Made by a program: the position numbers and the translations under genes | Source of the DNA: Planctomycetota bacterium | GTDB taxonomy: Bacteria > Planctomycetota > UBA11346 | NCBI GenBank assembly: GCA_013816485.1 | Contig: JACDEI010000004.1 | Span: forward strand, 62,001-126,000 | Length of the DNA: 64,000 nucleotides | Direction of reading: 5' to 3' | The notes under the pieces: model-generated | What the model was told of the DNA's origin: nothing | Seen by the model: the letters and a program-made list of their open reading frames with translations, nothing else | The model's database searches: none | In this document: piece by piece, positions 26,764-36,211 of the stretch | Layout: each line of letters opens with the position of its first letter | Numbering within the stretch: the stretch's first letter is position 1

Positions 26764-28218
26764 ATGACGATCCGCTCCTGGTTGATCTCACGCCGTACCT
26801 GCCTGCGTGGCCTTGGCGGCATCGCGTTGTCACTCCCGTTGTTCGAAACCATGGGGTGGGCAAACCCACCCAAGGGCAGCAGTGCCCGGCCGCCGGTACG
26901 ACTCGGCTTCATGTACCATCCGTATGGTGTATGGCAGACGGATTTTTGGCCGACCGATCCCAAGACGTATGGCACGACGCTGCCAAAAAATCTTGAGGTC
27001 ATCCGCCCGATCCTCGACCAATGCCTGTTGTTGGATCGCCTGCGCGGCGCGCGTGAAGTCCTGCGCAGTGACGGGCGTCCGCCCCATACCATCGAATCAT
27101 CAGCGTGGCTGACGGCAGCGCTCTACAATCTCGACAACCGCACCAATATCGACCTCGCGGTATCCGCGGACCAGATCGCCGCGCAACAGATCGGCGCGTA
27201 CACCCCGCTGCCGTCTTTGGAACTCGGCTGCTTCGACAACTCGGCAGTCGGCCTGGGCGAAAGCGGCGTATCCAGACGCTACTACAACGTCCATAGCTTC
27301 CGTACGCCGAACGAACCACTGCCGTTGGAAATCAGCCCAGGGAACGTGCTCAAACGCATGTTCTCGTCACGACAGAGCACTCCACGCCGACGCGCTGGCC
27401 CCGCGCCTGCCAACAGCCAGTTCGCCGTCGCGCCAGAAATCAGCGAGGGCGAATCCCTGGATCGCAGCATGCTCGACCTGGTCGGAGAAAGTGCCCAGGA
27501 CCTGCGCATGCGCGTGAGCATGCAGGATCAACGCAGCCTGGACCAGTACCTTGACACATTGCGCTCTTTGGAGGTGCGCGTCGCGGCGATCGAAAAACAA
27601 CAAGCCGAAGCCGCCATCTATGCCGCAGAAAACGCCGGCTCGAAAGGCCGCAACCGCAATTCGCCACCAATCGAAGTGGCGATCCCGAGCGGAAAAATAA
27701 AATGGAGTGATCACGTCCGCGTGATGGCCGATCTGATGATCCTGGCCTTTCAGACCGATACCACCCGAGTGTGCAGCTTGATGCCAACGGTCCACCGCAG
27801 TGACTATACCGAGCTCGGCATCACCAACACCCACCACGATCTCAGTCATACCGAGGGCAATGCCGAGAAGATCAAAAAACTCTCACAGATCGATCGCATC
27901 AATCTCGAACAATTCACCTACCTGATTTCACGTATGCACAGTCTGAAGGAAGGTGCGGGTACGCTGCTGGACAACTGCATCATCATGTGGGGATCTGGCA
28001 TGGATGGTCCGGTTGGCAACCAAGCCACCGGCCACGGCCAACATCGTATACCCACCATCATCGCCGGTCGTGGTGGCGGTACGATCAGGACCGGTCGATA
28101 CCTCCCGCAGTGCACCGGCAACATCGGCGATCTGCTCACCGGCATGTTGATGCGGGCAGGAGTGAAACTCGACAAGCCGCTCGGCTGCGGCACCAAACCC
28201 ACGGCTGATCTTTCGTGA
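26764..28218 (+). CDS. HXXSHH (DUF1552) protein A
   Basis: A 484-residue exported protein of the DUF1552 family, which partners the planctomycete cytochrome proteins. The N-terminus ISRRTCLRGLGGIALSLPL is a twin-arginine-like signal, suggesting folded export. The family motif appears as THHDLSHTEGN. A short C-terminal region (IIMWGSGMDG...GHGQHRIPTIIAGRGGG) has the alkaline-phosphatase-superfamily flavour noted for these proteins. It follows protein A by 15 bases. Biochemical role unknown. Confidence 0.88.
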   Translation: MTIRSWLISRRTCLRGLGGIALSLPLFETMGWANPPKGSSARPPVRLGFMYHPYGVWQTDFWPTDPKTYGTTLPKNLEVIRPILDQCLLLDRLRGAREVLRSDGRPPHTIESSAWLTAALYNLDNRTNIDLAVSADQIAAQQIGAYTPLPSLELGCFDNSAVGLGESGVSRRYYNVHSFRTPNEPLPLEISPGNVLKRMFSSRQSTPRRRAGPAPANSQFAVAPEISEGESLDRSMLDLVGESAQDLRMRVSMQDQRSLDQYLDTLRSLEVRVAAIEKQQAEAAIYAAENAGSKGRNRNSPPIEVAIPSGKIKWSDHVRVMADLMILAFQTDTTRVCSLMPTVHRSDYTELGITNTHHDLSHTEGNAEKIKKLSQIDRINLEQFTYLISRMHSLKEGAGTLLDNCIIMWGSGMDGPVGNQATGHGQHRIPTIIAGRGGGTIRTGRYLPQCTGNIGDLLTGMLMRAGVKLDKPLGCGTKPTADLS

Positions 28219-28355
28219 CCCGTCCAACCGACGCGGAGGTACAACCAATGACGATTTCGTCTGACGCTCCCAACCATGGTGATTTACCCGGTGGGAGCTG
28301 TCGCTGGAAACGCCGCATGTGTCGTGCCCACGCGCCTTCCAGGAACTGCACCTTG

Positions 28356-29246
28356 ATGAAATCGCTGTCGTTGATTTCCCTGTTGTGCTGTGCCGGCTTC
28401 GCCGCCGGCGCAGACAGCGAATGGGTGACCGTCGGTGATCCGGGCAATCCACCAGACCACACGGGGCACGGTGCGGTGGCGTCCACCTTTCAAATTGCCC
28501 GCTTTGAAACCACGGTCGCCCAGTACGAGGAATTCCTCAATGCGGTCGCAGCTACGGATCGTCATGGATTGTGGAACCGTGGAACCGGGATCGAACGTCG
28601 GGGCGCGGCCGGTGCCTACCACTACACCGCCGAAGCCGGACGCGAACAACACCCGCTGGTATCAGTGCTCTTTCTTGATGCCCTGCGCTTCGCCAATTGG
28701 CACCACCACGGACGAGGATCGGCGACCACAGAATCCGGGGCCTATGACCTTTCCCAGGGCGATTTGGCGACGCGCCAACCCGGTGCACGCTATGCGGTCG
28801 CCAGTGAGGATGAGTGGTACAAGGCCGCTTATCACCAACCACCCGAACAAGGCGGCCCCCTCAGCGGATACTGGCTGTTCCCTACACGTAGCGACGAAGC
28901 GCCCACCTTCCGTAAGGCAGGTGCGACCGAAGCGAATTCCGCCTGCTTTGAACCCAGCAATCGTGGCGGCTTCCGTTTCATGCCGGTCGGTAGCTATGTC
29001 AATTCAGCGAGTTTTTACGGTACCTATGACCAGGGTGGCAATGTCTGGGAATGGACCGAGGGCATCCGTTTCAGCCGTCAGCGCAGCCTCCGCGGCGGCA
29101 GTGGTGCCCATACGGTGACCAAGTTACGCTCCGTGACACAGATGGGATCCAGTCCGACTCTGCGATTTCCCGATACCGGCTTTCGCCTGACCCGCCGGGT
29201 TCCGACAGCACCTGATAACCAGGTCTCCACCCGGATCTCGCCATGA
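28356..29246 (+). CDS. SUMF1/FGE-fold exported protein, likely non-catalytic
   Basis: About 296 residues with a signal peptide (MKSLSLISLLCCAGFAAGA) and one formylglycine-generating-enzyme-like domain: ARFETTVAQYEEFLNAV, ASEDEWYKAAYH, YDQGGNVWEWTEG, GFRL. The paired active-site cysteines of true FGE enzymes are absent from the C-terminal half, so sulfatase activation is unlikely; a binding or structural role is more probable. The frame is open from a GTG at 28215 that overlaps the previous stop. ATG 28356 gives a clean leader with AGGAA upstream and is preferred. It overlaps the next gene by ATGA. Confidence 0.83.
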   Translation: MKSLSLISLLCCAGFAAGADSEWVTVGDPGNPPDHTGHGAVASTFQIARFETTVAQYEEFLNAVAATDRHGLWNRGTGIERRGAAGAYHYTAEAGREQHPLVSVLFLDALRFANWHHHGRGSATTESGAYDLSQGDLATRQPGARYAVASEDEWYKAAYHQPPEQGGPLSGYWLFPTRSDEAPTFRKAGATEANSACFEPSNRGGFRFMPVGSYVNSASFYGTYDQGGNVWEWTEGIRFSRQRSLRGGSGAHTVTKLRSVTQMGSSPTLRFPDTGFRLTRRVPTAPDNQVSTRISP

Positions 29247-31702
29247 TCACCATGAACACGGTCCTGCGTGGCATGCTAGCGCTGCTCGCCGTCATGCTGA
29301 GCGCTCCGGCTGGCGAGATGAGTTCACGACTCACGTCGATGTTCCAGCACCATTGTTATGAATGCCATGACACCGATGTGGACAAAGGCGCACTGGATCT
29401 GACGGCATTGAAGTGGAACCCCGAGGACGCCGACAATTACCAACAGTGGATCAAGATATTCGACAAGGTCTCACGCGATGAGATGCCGCCGAAAAAACGC
29501 GACCGCCCAACGGCAGAGACGCGATCGGACTTTCTCGCCGCCTTGCGCGGTGCGCTGCATGACGTCGGTCTGGCGAAACAATCTCGAGAAGGTCGACGGA
29601 TATACCGTCGCCTGAACCGCAACGAGTATGTCAACACCATCCACGATCTGCTGAACATCGACATACCGCTCCACGACGAACTGCCGGAAGACGGGACCGA
29701 AGGCGGTTTCGACAACATCGGCTCGGCATTGGACCTGTCGGCGGTGCACCTGGAACGTTACCTGCGGGCGGCGGATCTGGCGTTGCAGGAGGCCACCGTC
29801 AGCACTGCCAAGCCAACCGTTAGCAAGATTCGCACCGACTACACTGAAACCTGGCATTCGTGGAATACTCTGGGTTTCCAAAATAAGAATTGGGCAGATT
29901 CACCCGAGGGACTGTTGGCGATCCGCTGGAATGGTTACAATGGTCCACATGGTGAATTGGGCGCTTGGTCACCACCAGTCTCAGATGCGCGTTACCGCTT
30001 TCGCATTCGCGCCAAAGCCATGGTCGATCGCGATGGACCCAACGCCAAGGAGAAGGACCGTTCCCGGCCGGATCGTCACATCACGCTCAAGATTGGTTTG
30101 GCGACGTGGCCGCGTGCACCTGGCAACACGGTCAACAACACCTACGCCGAAATGAGCCATGAGGAGTTTCGCGAATTCACCTACGAAGCGCGGGTAAAAA
30201 AGAACCAGACCCTGTGGCTTTCCCCCTACCGTGCGGTCCGCGAAACTCCGGATGAACGGCCGATGGTCGATGGTCTGTGTGCAATCATCGAATGGATCGA
30301 GATCGAAGGGCCACTGATCGATCAATGGCCACCACCAGGACATCAATTGCTCTACGGCGATCTGCCGCTGCAACCCACCACGACGAAACCGCCACATCAG
30401 GGACTGGTTGTGGTCTCGCACGCACCGGCTGCTGATGCCCGTCGTCTGCTGGCTGGCTTCCTGCCGAAAGTCTTCCGTCGTCCGGTCAGCGATGAGGAGA
30501 TCGATGAGCACGTGGCGTTCATGCTCGAACAGCTGAATGACGGACGTTCATTCGACGAAGCGCTGCGTGCTGCATACAAGTTGGCCTTGTGCTCGCCGAA
30601 GTTCCTCTTCCTGCACGAAACAACCGGTACCTTGGACAATTACGCGCTCGCCGCGCGTTTGAGTTACGGCCTGTGGAGCAGCACGCCGGATGATGAACTC
30701 TATGCCTTGGCAGACGCAAGTCGGCTGAGCAATCCCTTCGTCCTGCTGGCGCAAGCCGAACGTATGCTGACTTCGCCCAAGGCGCGCCGATTCACGAGCA
30801 GCTTCCTCGCCAGTTGGCTCAATCTGCGCAACATCGACTTCACCCAACCCGACACCAAGTTGTATCCGGAATTTGAAGACTACCTCCAGCAATCGATGAT
30901 GCGCGAAAGCGAATTGTTCTTTGACGAGTTGTTGTCCCATGACCTGAGTGTGACCAATGTGGTGCACAGCGATTTCACCATGCTCAATGCGCGATTGGCC
31001 GAACACTACGACATCGCTGGCGTGCGGGGCGACCACTTCCGTAAAGTATCACTACCCTACGGGTCGCGACGTGGTGGCTTCATCTCCCAGGGTGCCGTAC
31101 TGAAAGTATCTGCCAACGGCACCTCTACCTCGCCGGTGGTGCGTGGTGCCTATGTGCTGGAACGCATCCTAGGGACGCCACCAGATCCACCACCCAAAGG
31201 GGTCGATGTGGTCGAACCCGACATCCGCGGTGCCACCACCATTCGCAAACAATTGGAGCTACATCGTTCACAAGCGCATTGTGCCAGTTGCCATGCCCGA
31301 CTGGATCCGCCCGGCATGGCTCTGGAAAATTATGACGCCACCGGTCGCTGGCGCACCAATTACCGTTACATTCCGGAGAGTGCCAAAAACCGAGTCGTAC
31401 ACTTCCCTGGTCTGGATTGGCGCTACTACGCCCAGGGACCGGTGGTGGATTCCAGTTACGAACTCGTCGATGGCCGCCGCTTCAAGGACATCGACGAGTA
31501 CAAACAGCTGCTACTCAACGATCCCGAACAAATCGCGCGTGCTATGACGCAGAAACTGATAGCCCACCTGACCGGTGCGAGGTCGCAATTCGCTGATCGC
31601 GAGGTAGTCGATGCCATCGTCCACTCCGCGCGCGACAACCGCTATGGACTGCGCACCCTGTTGCATGGGGTCATCACCAGCCGGGTCTTCCTGAGCAAAT
31701 GA
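29243..31702 (+). CDS. planctomycete-type cytochrome protein B (PSCyt1/PSD/PSCyt3)
   Basis: An 819-residue paralogue of protein A with the same domain order: signal peptide (MLALLAVMLSAPAGE), PSCyt1 haem motif CYECH near residue 38, RLNRNEYVNTIHDLLNID (PSD3), central PSD5/PSD4 region with YALAARLSYGLWSSTPDDEL, second haem motif CASCH near residue 679, and a PSD2 C-terminus. An insert near residues 195-380 resembles a carbohydrate-binding module and differs from protein A, so the two probably recognise different things. ATG at 29243 overlaps the SUMF1 stop; ATG 29252 is also possible. Confidence 0.9.
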   Translation: MITMNTVLRGMLALLAVMLSAPAGEMSSRLTSMFQHHCYECHDTDVDKGALDLTALKWNPEDADNYQQWIKIFDKVSRDEMPPKKRDRPTAETRSDFLAALRGALHDVGLAKQSREGRRIYRRLNRNEYVNTIHDLLNIDIPLHDELPEDGTEGGFDNIGSALDLSAVHLERYLRAADLALQEATVSTAKPTVSKIRTDYTETWHSWNTLGFQNKNWADSPEGLLAIRWNGYNGPHGELGAWSPPVSDARYRFRIRAKAMVDRDGPNAKEKDRSRPDRHITLKIGLATWPRAPGNTVNNTYAEMSHEEFREFTYEARVKKNQTLWLSPYRAVRETPDERPMVDGLCAIIEWIEIEGPLIDQWPPPGHQLLYGDLPLQPTTTKPPHQGLVVVSHAPAADARRLLAGFLPKVFRRPVSDEEIDEHVAFMLEQLNDGRSFDEALRAAYKLALCSPKFLFLHETTGTLDNYALAARLSYGLWSSTPDDELYALADASRLSNPFVLLAQAERMLTSPKARRFTSSFLASWLNLRNIDFTQPDTKLYPEFEDYLQQSMMRESELFFDELLSHDLSVTNVVHSDFTMLNARLAEHYDIAGVRGDHFRKVSLPYGSRRGGFISQGAVLKVSANGTSTSPVVRGAYVLERILGTPPDPPPKGVDVVEPDIRGATTIRKQLELHRSQAHCASCHARLDPPGMALENYDATGRWRTNYRYIPESAKNRVVHFPGLDWRYYAQGPVVDSSYELVDGRRFKDIDEYKQLLLNDPEQIARAMTQKLIAHLTGARSQFADREVVDAIVHSARDNRYGLRTLLHGVITSRVFLSK

Positions 31703-31791
31703 AGATGAAAACCGCACGCGGTGGCACGCGCCTATGTCAGCGCCGCGCACGTCACCTTGCCCAGTCAGCTTGAACAAGGCCGTACCCTCCT

Positions 31792-33075
31792 ATGAAAAAC
31801 GTCAACCTCTCTACCCGGATCGCCTTGTCGCGACGGGCATTTTTGCGCGGCTCCTGTATCACCCTGGCATTGCCGCTGCTCACCGCGATGGAACCCGCTC
31901 TCACCGCTGTGCCCAAGCCGCCGATGCGCTTCATCGGTATCTTGAACTACTTTTCTTTCCACACGCCTTTCCTCTACCCAACAGAAGCCGGAGCGGACTA
32001 CACCTCGACGCCGTACCTGGATATCTTGCAGCCACATCGCCAGGACTTCAGTCTAATTTCTGGCCTCCATCATCCCGACGTGCGAGCCGAACACGATTCG
32101 GACAAGTCCTACTTTACCGGCGCGCCACATCCGGGTTCGCCAGCGTTCAGGAACACCATCTCGCTTGATCAACTCGCCGCAGAAAAGCTTGGCCAACAGA
32201 CACGCCACGCATCGTTGAATTTCGCTCCGATCCCATCACGCAGTTGCAGCTACACCCGCAGTGGCGTGGCCATACCACCGGAAACCAGCGCGGCGCGTGC
32301 CTTTGCCAAGTTGTTCATCGACGGAACGCCGGCTGAAATCACTCACGAGGTTGCCCGTATCAAAGAAAGCCGCTCGATCCTTGATCGCATTGCGAGCGAT
32401 GCGAAACGCCTGCAACTTGACCTCGGCGCCAGCGACCGCGACAAACTCGATCAATATTTCACTAGCGTGCGTGAGCTCGAAAAACGTCTCGTCATCACCG
32501 AACAGTACGTCACCCAGCCTAAACCAAAACCCACCGTGCGCGTCATCGATGATCCCGGATCTGGTGAAGACACGGCTCACTTCGGCTTGATGCTAGATGT
32601 CGCCCGTCTTGCCGTACAGACCGACCTCACCCGCATAGTGACCTTATACTACGTCGGAACCAAGAAGACCCCCTCTGCACCCGACACCACTTTCGACTAT
32701 CATCCGCTCAGCCACCATGGACTCGTCCGCGGGAAGATCGATCAACTGGCCATTCTCGAACGTGACATCCTGGTCGAATGGGGCCAATTCCTCCAACGTC
32801 TGAAAGAGACTCGCGAGGGCGGTTCGCGCCTACTCGACAACACCATAACGGTTCTGGGTGCTAGCCTGGGCAACGCCTCCAGCCACGACGCTACCAATTT
32901 GCCAGTGCTCATCGCTGGCGGTCGCTTCCGCCACGGTCGGTACATCGCCCACAATCCAAAGGATCCGCCACCCCTGAGCAATCTGTGGGTTCAGATTCTC
33001 AACCAGATGGGTGTTGAGGTCGACCATTTCGGCACCAGCAACCGCAAGACCATGGCAGGATTGGAATCCACCTGA
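31792..33075 (+). CDS. HXXSHH (DUF1552) protein B
   Basis: A 427-residue DUF1552 protein, partner of cytochrome protein B. Twin-arginine-like leader LSRRAFLRGSCITLALPLL, and the eponymous HXXSHH motif intact as YHPLSHHGL (it is less complete in protein A). The centre carries ARLAVQTDLTRIVTLYYVG, a family landmark. It is separated from protein B by 89 bases, the largest gap in the operon, without an obvious terminator. It closes the ECF/FecR operon. Confidence 0.88.
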   Translation: MKNVNLSTRIALSRRAFLRGSCITLALPLLTAMEPALTAVPKPPMRFIGILNYFSFHTPFLYPTEAGADYTSTPYLDILQPHRQDFSLISGLHHPDVRAEHDSDKSYFTGAPHPGSPAFRNTISLDQLAAEKLGQQTRHASLNFAPIPSRSCSYTRSGVAIPPETSAARAFAKLFIDGTPAEITHEVARIKESRSILDRIASDAKRLQLDLGASDRDKLDQYFTSVRELEKRLVITEQYVTQPKPKPTVRVIDDPGSGEDTAHFGLMLDVARLAVQTDLTRIVTLYYVGTKKTPSAPDTTFDYHPLSHHGLVRGKIDQLAILERDILVEWGQFLQRLKETREGGSRLLDNTITVLGASLGNASSHDATNLPVLIAGGRFRHGRYIAHNPKDPPPLSNLWVQILNQMGVEVDHFGTSNRKTMAGLEST

Positions 33076-33202
33076 CCAGCTTGGCGGGACGCACTGGTCG
33101 AGAAGACCATCCACGGCCGTCAGCACGTGAGATCCGGCTATAGTCCTTGCGCTGCCCAGATGGTGAGACAGCGGCACCCAGGACCGCTCGCGGACACGGA
33201 TC

Positions 33203-33231
33203 TCCTTCGGCAAGTTCAGCCTGCCGAAGGA
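33203..33231. terminator. hairpin between convergent genes
   Basis: A perfect 10-bp stem (TCCTTCGGCA and its complement) with a 9-base loop lies between the end of the HXXSHH B gene and the end of the oxidoreductase gene on the other strand. No T-tract on either side. It probably works as a two-way terminator or message-protecting hairpin. Confidence 0.6.
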
Positions 33232-33241
33232 CTGAGTCCGC

Positions 33242-34327
33242 TCAGCTCAGCTCGACCGGGCGCCCGGTCTTCGCCGAGGCGTAGATCCCGTCGATGATCT
33301 TCATGAGCTTGTGGGCCTCGTCCGGGGTGTTGAGCGGGGCCTCTTTGCCTGCGATGACCAGCGCGAAGTTCTTCGCCGAGCGCGTGCGGCCCATCGACTC
33401 GTCCAGTTCCACGATGATGTTCCGGTTCACCGGGAAGCCGTTCTCCTGCGCGTAGATCTCGCAGCTGTCGATGCAGGTGGAATCAATGCCGTCGACCCGG
33501 AATAGGCGCTGGACCTTGCCGCCGGCCTTCTGGCCCTGGAAGACCACGGAGACCACCTCGCGCTCGTTCATCTCCGCCCAGGAGTTGCGGATGGTGAGCA
33601 CCTGACCGGTCTTGAACGTCACCAGCGCGTGCGCCGCCGCTTCGACGTCCGTGACACCATCCTTCACGTCCGGGATGCCCCACGGACCCTTGAATTGGGG
33701 ATTGTCGATGTTGTCGCTGAACGTGTTGCCGAGCACGAACGCGGGCTCGGGATAGCCCATGAAGTGCAGCGCGAGATCGATCATGTGGAGGAGGTCGATC
33801 ACCGGGCCGCCGCCCGAGAGCTTCTTGTTCGTGAACCAGCCGCCAAAGCCGGGGATGCCGTTGCGCCGGATCCAGGTCGCCTGTGCCGAGTTGATGCGGC
33901 CCACGGCGCCGCTTTTGAAGTACTCGCGCATCGCGTAGGACTCGGGTCTCGCGCGGTTGTTGAAGTTGAACATCAGGGTTTTGCCCGCCGTCTTCGCGGC
34001 CTCGACCATGGAAGCGACGTCCGCGGCATTCAGCGCGGGCGGCTTCTCGCAGAACGCGTGCTTGCCCGCGGCCAGGGCCTCCATGACCAGCGGGTGATGG
34101 AAGGCGTTCGGGGTGATGATGGAGACCGCGTCGAGGTCCTTGATCGCGGCATACATCTCCTTCGGGTCGCCGAAGGTCTTCTCGACGCCGTATTTCTGCG
34201 CGGCCGCCGTGGCGGCGGGCCCGCTCCTGTCCACGATCGCGACCACTTCGGCGCCGGCGGCGCGGAAGCCCGCAACGTGGTACGCCGCCATCCAGCCTGC
34301 CCCGATGATTCCGATCTTGGTAGCCAT
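33242..34327 (-). CDS. Gfo/Idh/MocA-family oxidoreductase
   Basis: A 361-residue NAD(P)-dependent dehydrogenase. The Rossmann fold opens with KIGIIGAGWMAAYHVAGF. The catalytic-lysine signature is CEKPPALNAADV, and the C-terminal substrate domain carries GGPVIDLLHMIDLALHFMG with the conserved His. Such enzymes oxidise sugars or inositol derivatives. Substrate not predictable. The gene has an unusually strong ribosome binding site (AAGGAGG, 6 bases before the ATG) and looks more codon-biased and GC-rich than its neighbours, which hints at a different origin. It appears monocistronic. Confidence 0.9.
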   Translation of the reverse strand: MATKIGIIGAGWMAAYHVAGFRAAGAEVVAIVDRSGPAATAAAQKYGVEKTFGDPKEMYAAIKDLDAVSIITPNAFHHPLVMEALAAGKHAFCEKPPALNAADVASMVEAAKTAGKTLMFNFNNRARPESYAMREYFKSGAVGRINSAQATWIRRNGIPGFGGWFTNKKLSGGGPVIDLLHMIDLALHFMGYPEPAFVLGNTFSDNIDNPQFKGPWGIPDVKDGVTDVEAAAHALVTFKTGQVLTIRNSWAEMNEREVVSVVFQGQKAGGKVQRLFRVDGIDSTCIDSCEIYAQENGFPVNRNIIVELDESMGRTRSAKNFALVIAGKEAPLNTPDEAHKLMKIIDGIYASAKTGRPVELS

Positions 34328-34454
34328 CTGATCCTCCTTGTGCGTTCCAACCGTTTTCCCAGGCCCCCCTTGGGGCGGGAGTTCTTCTATAGCGGGACCG
34401 GGGGGGGTAGATCAAGGGATCGGTGCCCGTGTCGAGATCGGGTATGATCCGCCC

Positions 34455-34568
34455 ATGACCACGGTTGTCCGCTTCTTCATCTGGGCGCTCGGGCTGCTCT
34501 TTGCGGTGGACTTGGTCTACAGCGCCTTCCACCAGGGGCGAGTGTTCCGCGTCACGGTTGAGGAATGA
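34455..34568 (+). CDS. possible 37-residue single-pass membrane protein
   Basis: A short frame coding a 37-residue peptide with one hydrophobic helix (VVRFFIWALGLLFAVDLVY) and a basic/acidic tail. A -10-like TATGAT lies at 34443-34448, so transcription would begin at about the ATG and the message could be leaderless. There is no ribosome binding site. Its last 17 bases overlap the 3' end of the esterase gene on the other strand. Membrane-type composition favours a real gene, but size makes this tentative. Confidence 0.4.
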   Translation: MTTVVRFFIWALGLLFAVDLVYSAFHQGRVFRVTVEE

Positions 34569-35433
34569 ACTTCAACCCAGCGAGCCAGACCAGACTGCCG
34601 GCCTGCCACGCATCCCACGACGGACCTTTGTAGCCGTTGAAGCCGTGACCGCCGGTCGCGAGTTCGAGCAGTTCGACTGGACGATTGGTGGCTTTCATGG
34701 CGGTGGCGAAGGCGCGGCTGTTTTCGATCGGTACGACCTTGTCGTCGAGCGCGTGCGCCAGATAGACCGGCGGCGTGTCGGCGTTCACCTGGCATTCGGT
34801 CGAGAAGCGTTGGATCAGTTCCGGCGTCGGCCCCACTCCCAGCAGGTTCTTGCGCGAACCGCCGTGCGTCATGCCGTCCTGCAGCGAAATCACCGGATAG
34901 ATCAGGATCGCCATGTCTGGCCGGCTGGAGACGCGATCGATCGGATCCTCGGCCTTGGCATTTCCTGGGAGCGCGAGCGTCGATGCACTCGCCGCCAAGT
35001 GGCCGCCAGCGGAAAATCCGATGATGCCAATGCGTTGGGGATCAATGCCCCACGCCGCCGCGTTCGCACGTGTCGTGCGGATCGCGCGCTGGGCGTCGAG
35101 CAACGGGACCTCGCTGCGGCCGTTAGGCAAACGGTAGTCTAGTACCACGCCGGTGATGCCGTTTCGATTCATCCAGGCAGCGATGCCATGGCCTTCGCCG
35201 CCACTGACGCGTCCGCCGTAACCGCCGCCGGGGCAGATGACAAACGCTGCGCCGTTGGGCTTGACGGCGCGATGCACGGTGATGGTGCAGTCGGCTGGCG
35301 CGGGCTCGCTCATGCCGTTGCCGAGTGGCACCTGACTAGGCCATAGCGGCAGACGTTCGCCTGCGGCCTCGCCAGCGTTGGTGGCGGACGTGGAGGACAG
35401 GACCAGGAGCAACAGCGCGGCAGGTTTGAGCAT
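34552..35433 (-). CDS. secreted alpha/beta-hydrolase (carbohydrate esterase-like)
   Basis: A 293-residue exported hydrolase with signal peptide (MLKPAALLLLVLSSTSATNA). The oxyanion segment CPGGGYGGRV and nucleophile elbow IGFSAGGHLAA are typical of the BD-FAE/acetyl-xylan esterase-like group. Candidate catalytic Asp lies in AHALDDKVVP and His in TGGHGFN. It likely removes acyl groups from sugars, which would suit xylose use, but no neighbour confirms it. It is preceded on the same strand by the methyltransferase gene at 35522, 88 bases away. Confidence 0.85.
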   Translation of the reverse strand: MLKPAALLLLVLSSTSATNAGEAAGERLPLWPSQVPLGNGMSEPAPADCTITVHRAVKPNGAAFVICPGGGYGGRVSGGEGHGIAAWMNRNGITGVVLDYRLPNGRSEVPLLDAQRAIRTTRANAAAWGIDPQRIGIIGFSAGGHLAASASTLALPGNAKAEDPIDRVSSRPDMAILIYPVISLQDGMTHGGSRKNLLGVGPTPELIQRFSTECQVNADTPPVYLAHALDDKVVPIENSRAFATAMKATNRPVELLELATGGHGFNGYKGPSWDAWQAGSLVWLAGLKFIPQP

Positions 35434-35521
35434 GGAGAGTCCTTACGGCGTGGTGCGCCAGACGCTGGCGAGAATCAGTTGTACTCCGTCACGGCGAAGA
35501 TCCCGGCCCGCCGACAGCAGG

Positions 35522-36205
35522 TCACGGTTTCCGCAGGACAGCGAGTTTATGCTCGACGATTTCCGCAGGCAGACCCTGCGTGGTAATGAACTCGCGCCAC
35601 GCCTGCTGCGCACCGTCGAACGCATGATCAGCATGGCAGTCATCGATCACCACCACACCGCCAGAGGCCATGAGCGGCCAGACCTGCTCCAGCGCCGCGC
35701 GCGTCGGCTGATAGAGATCGACGTCGAGCAGCGCGAAGGCGATGGACTTGGTCTGAGCGGAGAGTGCGACCGTCTTGATGTCGCCCTTGAGCGTGGTGAC
35801 GTTGGCAAAGCCATTGAGACGCATGGTGTAGTCGAACCAGCGCTGGTCGTTCATGCCGAACAGGCACTCGCGTTGGACGTGATCCAGATGTTTTCCGCGC
35901 GTCTGTTCTTCGAACGCGACATCGTCACCGGTGAAACCGGCAAAGGTGTCGATGCAGAGATACCGCCGCACGTCATTCTCAGCGCGAAGGTGCTGATTGA
36001 GAAACACCGTCGTCGCGCCGACGAAACAGCCGATTTCGACCAGATCTCCCGGCACCCGCCGGGCCTCGTCCACCAACCTGACCAAGGCCGCGAGTTGCCG
36101 TGGGCTGAAGGCGTATTGGTAGCGTGGGAAGAGGAACCGCCGCAGTGGCGTGTGGAACAACACCCGGCGCATCAGGATGCGCGGCCAAGCCCACCTCACG
36201 CCCAC
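35522..36205 (-). CDS. TylF/macrocin-type O-methyltransferase
   Basis: About 227 residues of a class I SAM-dependent methyltransferase of the TylF group. SAM-binding motif I is LVEIGCFVGATTVFL. Then come LCIDTFAGF and the metal/acid-binding stretch FALLDVDLYQPTRAAL with VVVIDDCHADHAF. The family methylates sugar hydroxyls in macrolides and glycans; the true acceptor is unknown. GTG 36205 begins 6 bases after the preceding GNAT stop. ATG 36172 is an alternative. A direct repeat (GTGAGGTGGGC) spans the start. Confidence 0.82.
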   Translation of the reverse strand: MGVRWAWPRILMRRVLFHTPLRRFLFPRYQYAFSPRQLAALVRLVDEARRVPGDLVEIGCFVGATTVFLNQHLRAENDVRRYLCIDTFAGFTGDDVAFEEQTRGKHLDHVQRECLFGMNDQRWFDYTMRLNGFANVTTLKGDIKTVALSAQTKSIAFALLDVDLYQPTRAALEQVWPLMASGGVVVIDDCHADHAFDGAQQAWREFITTQGLPAEIVEHKLAVLRKP

Positions 36206-36211
36206 CTCACG

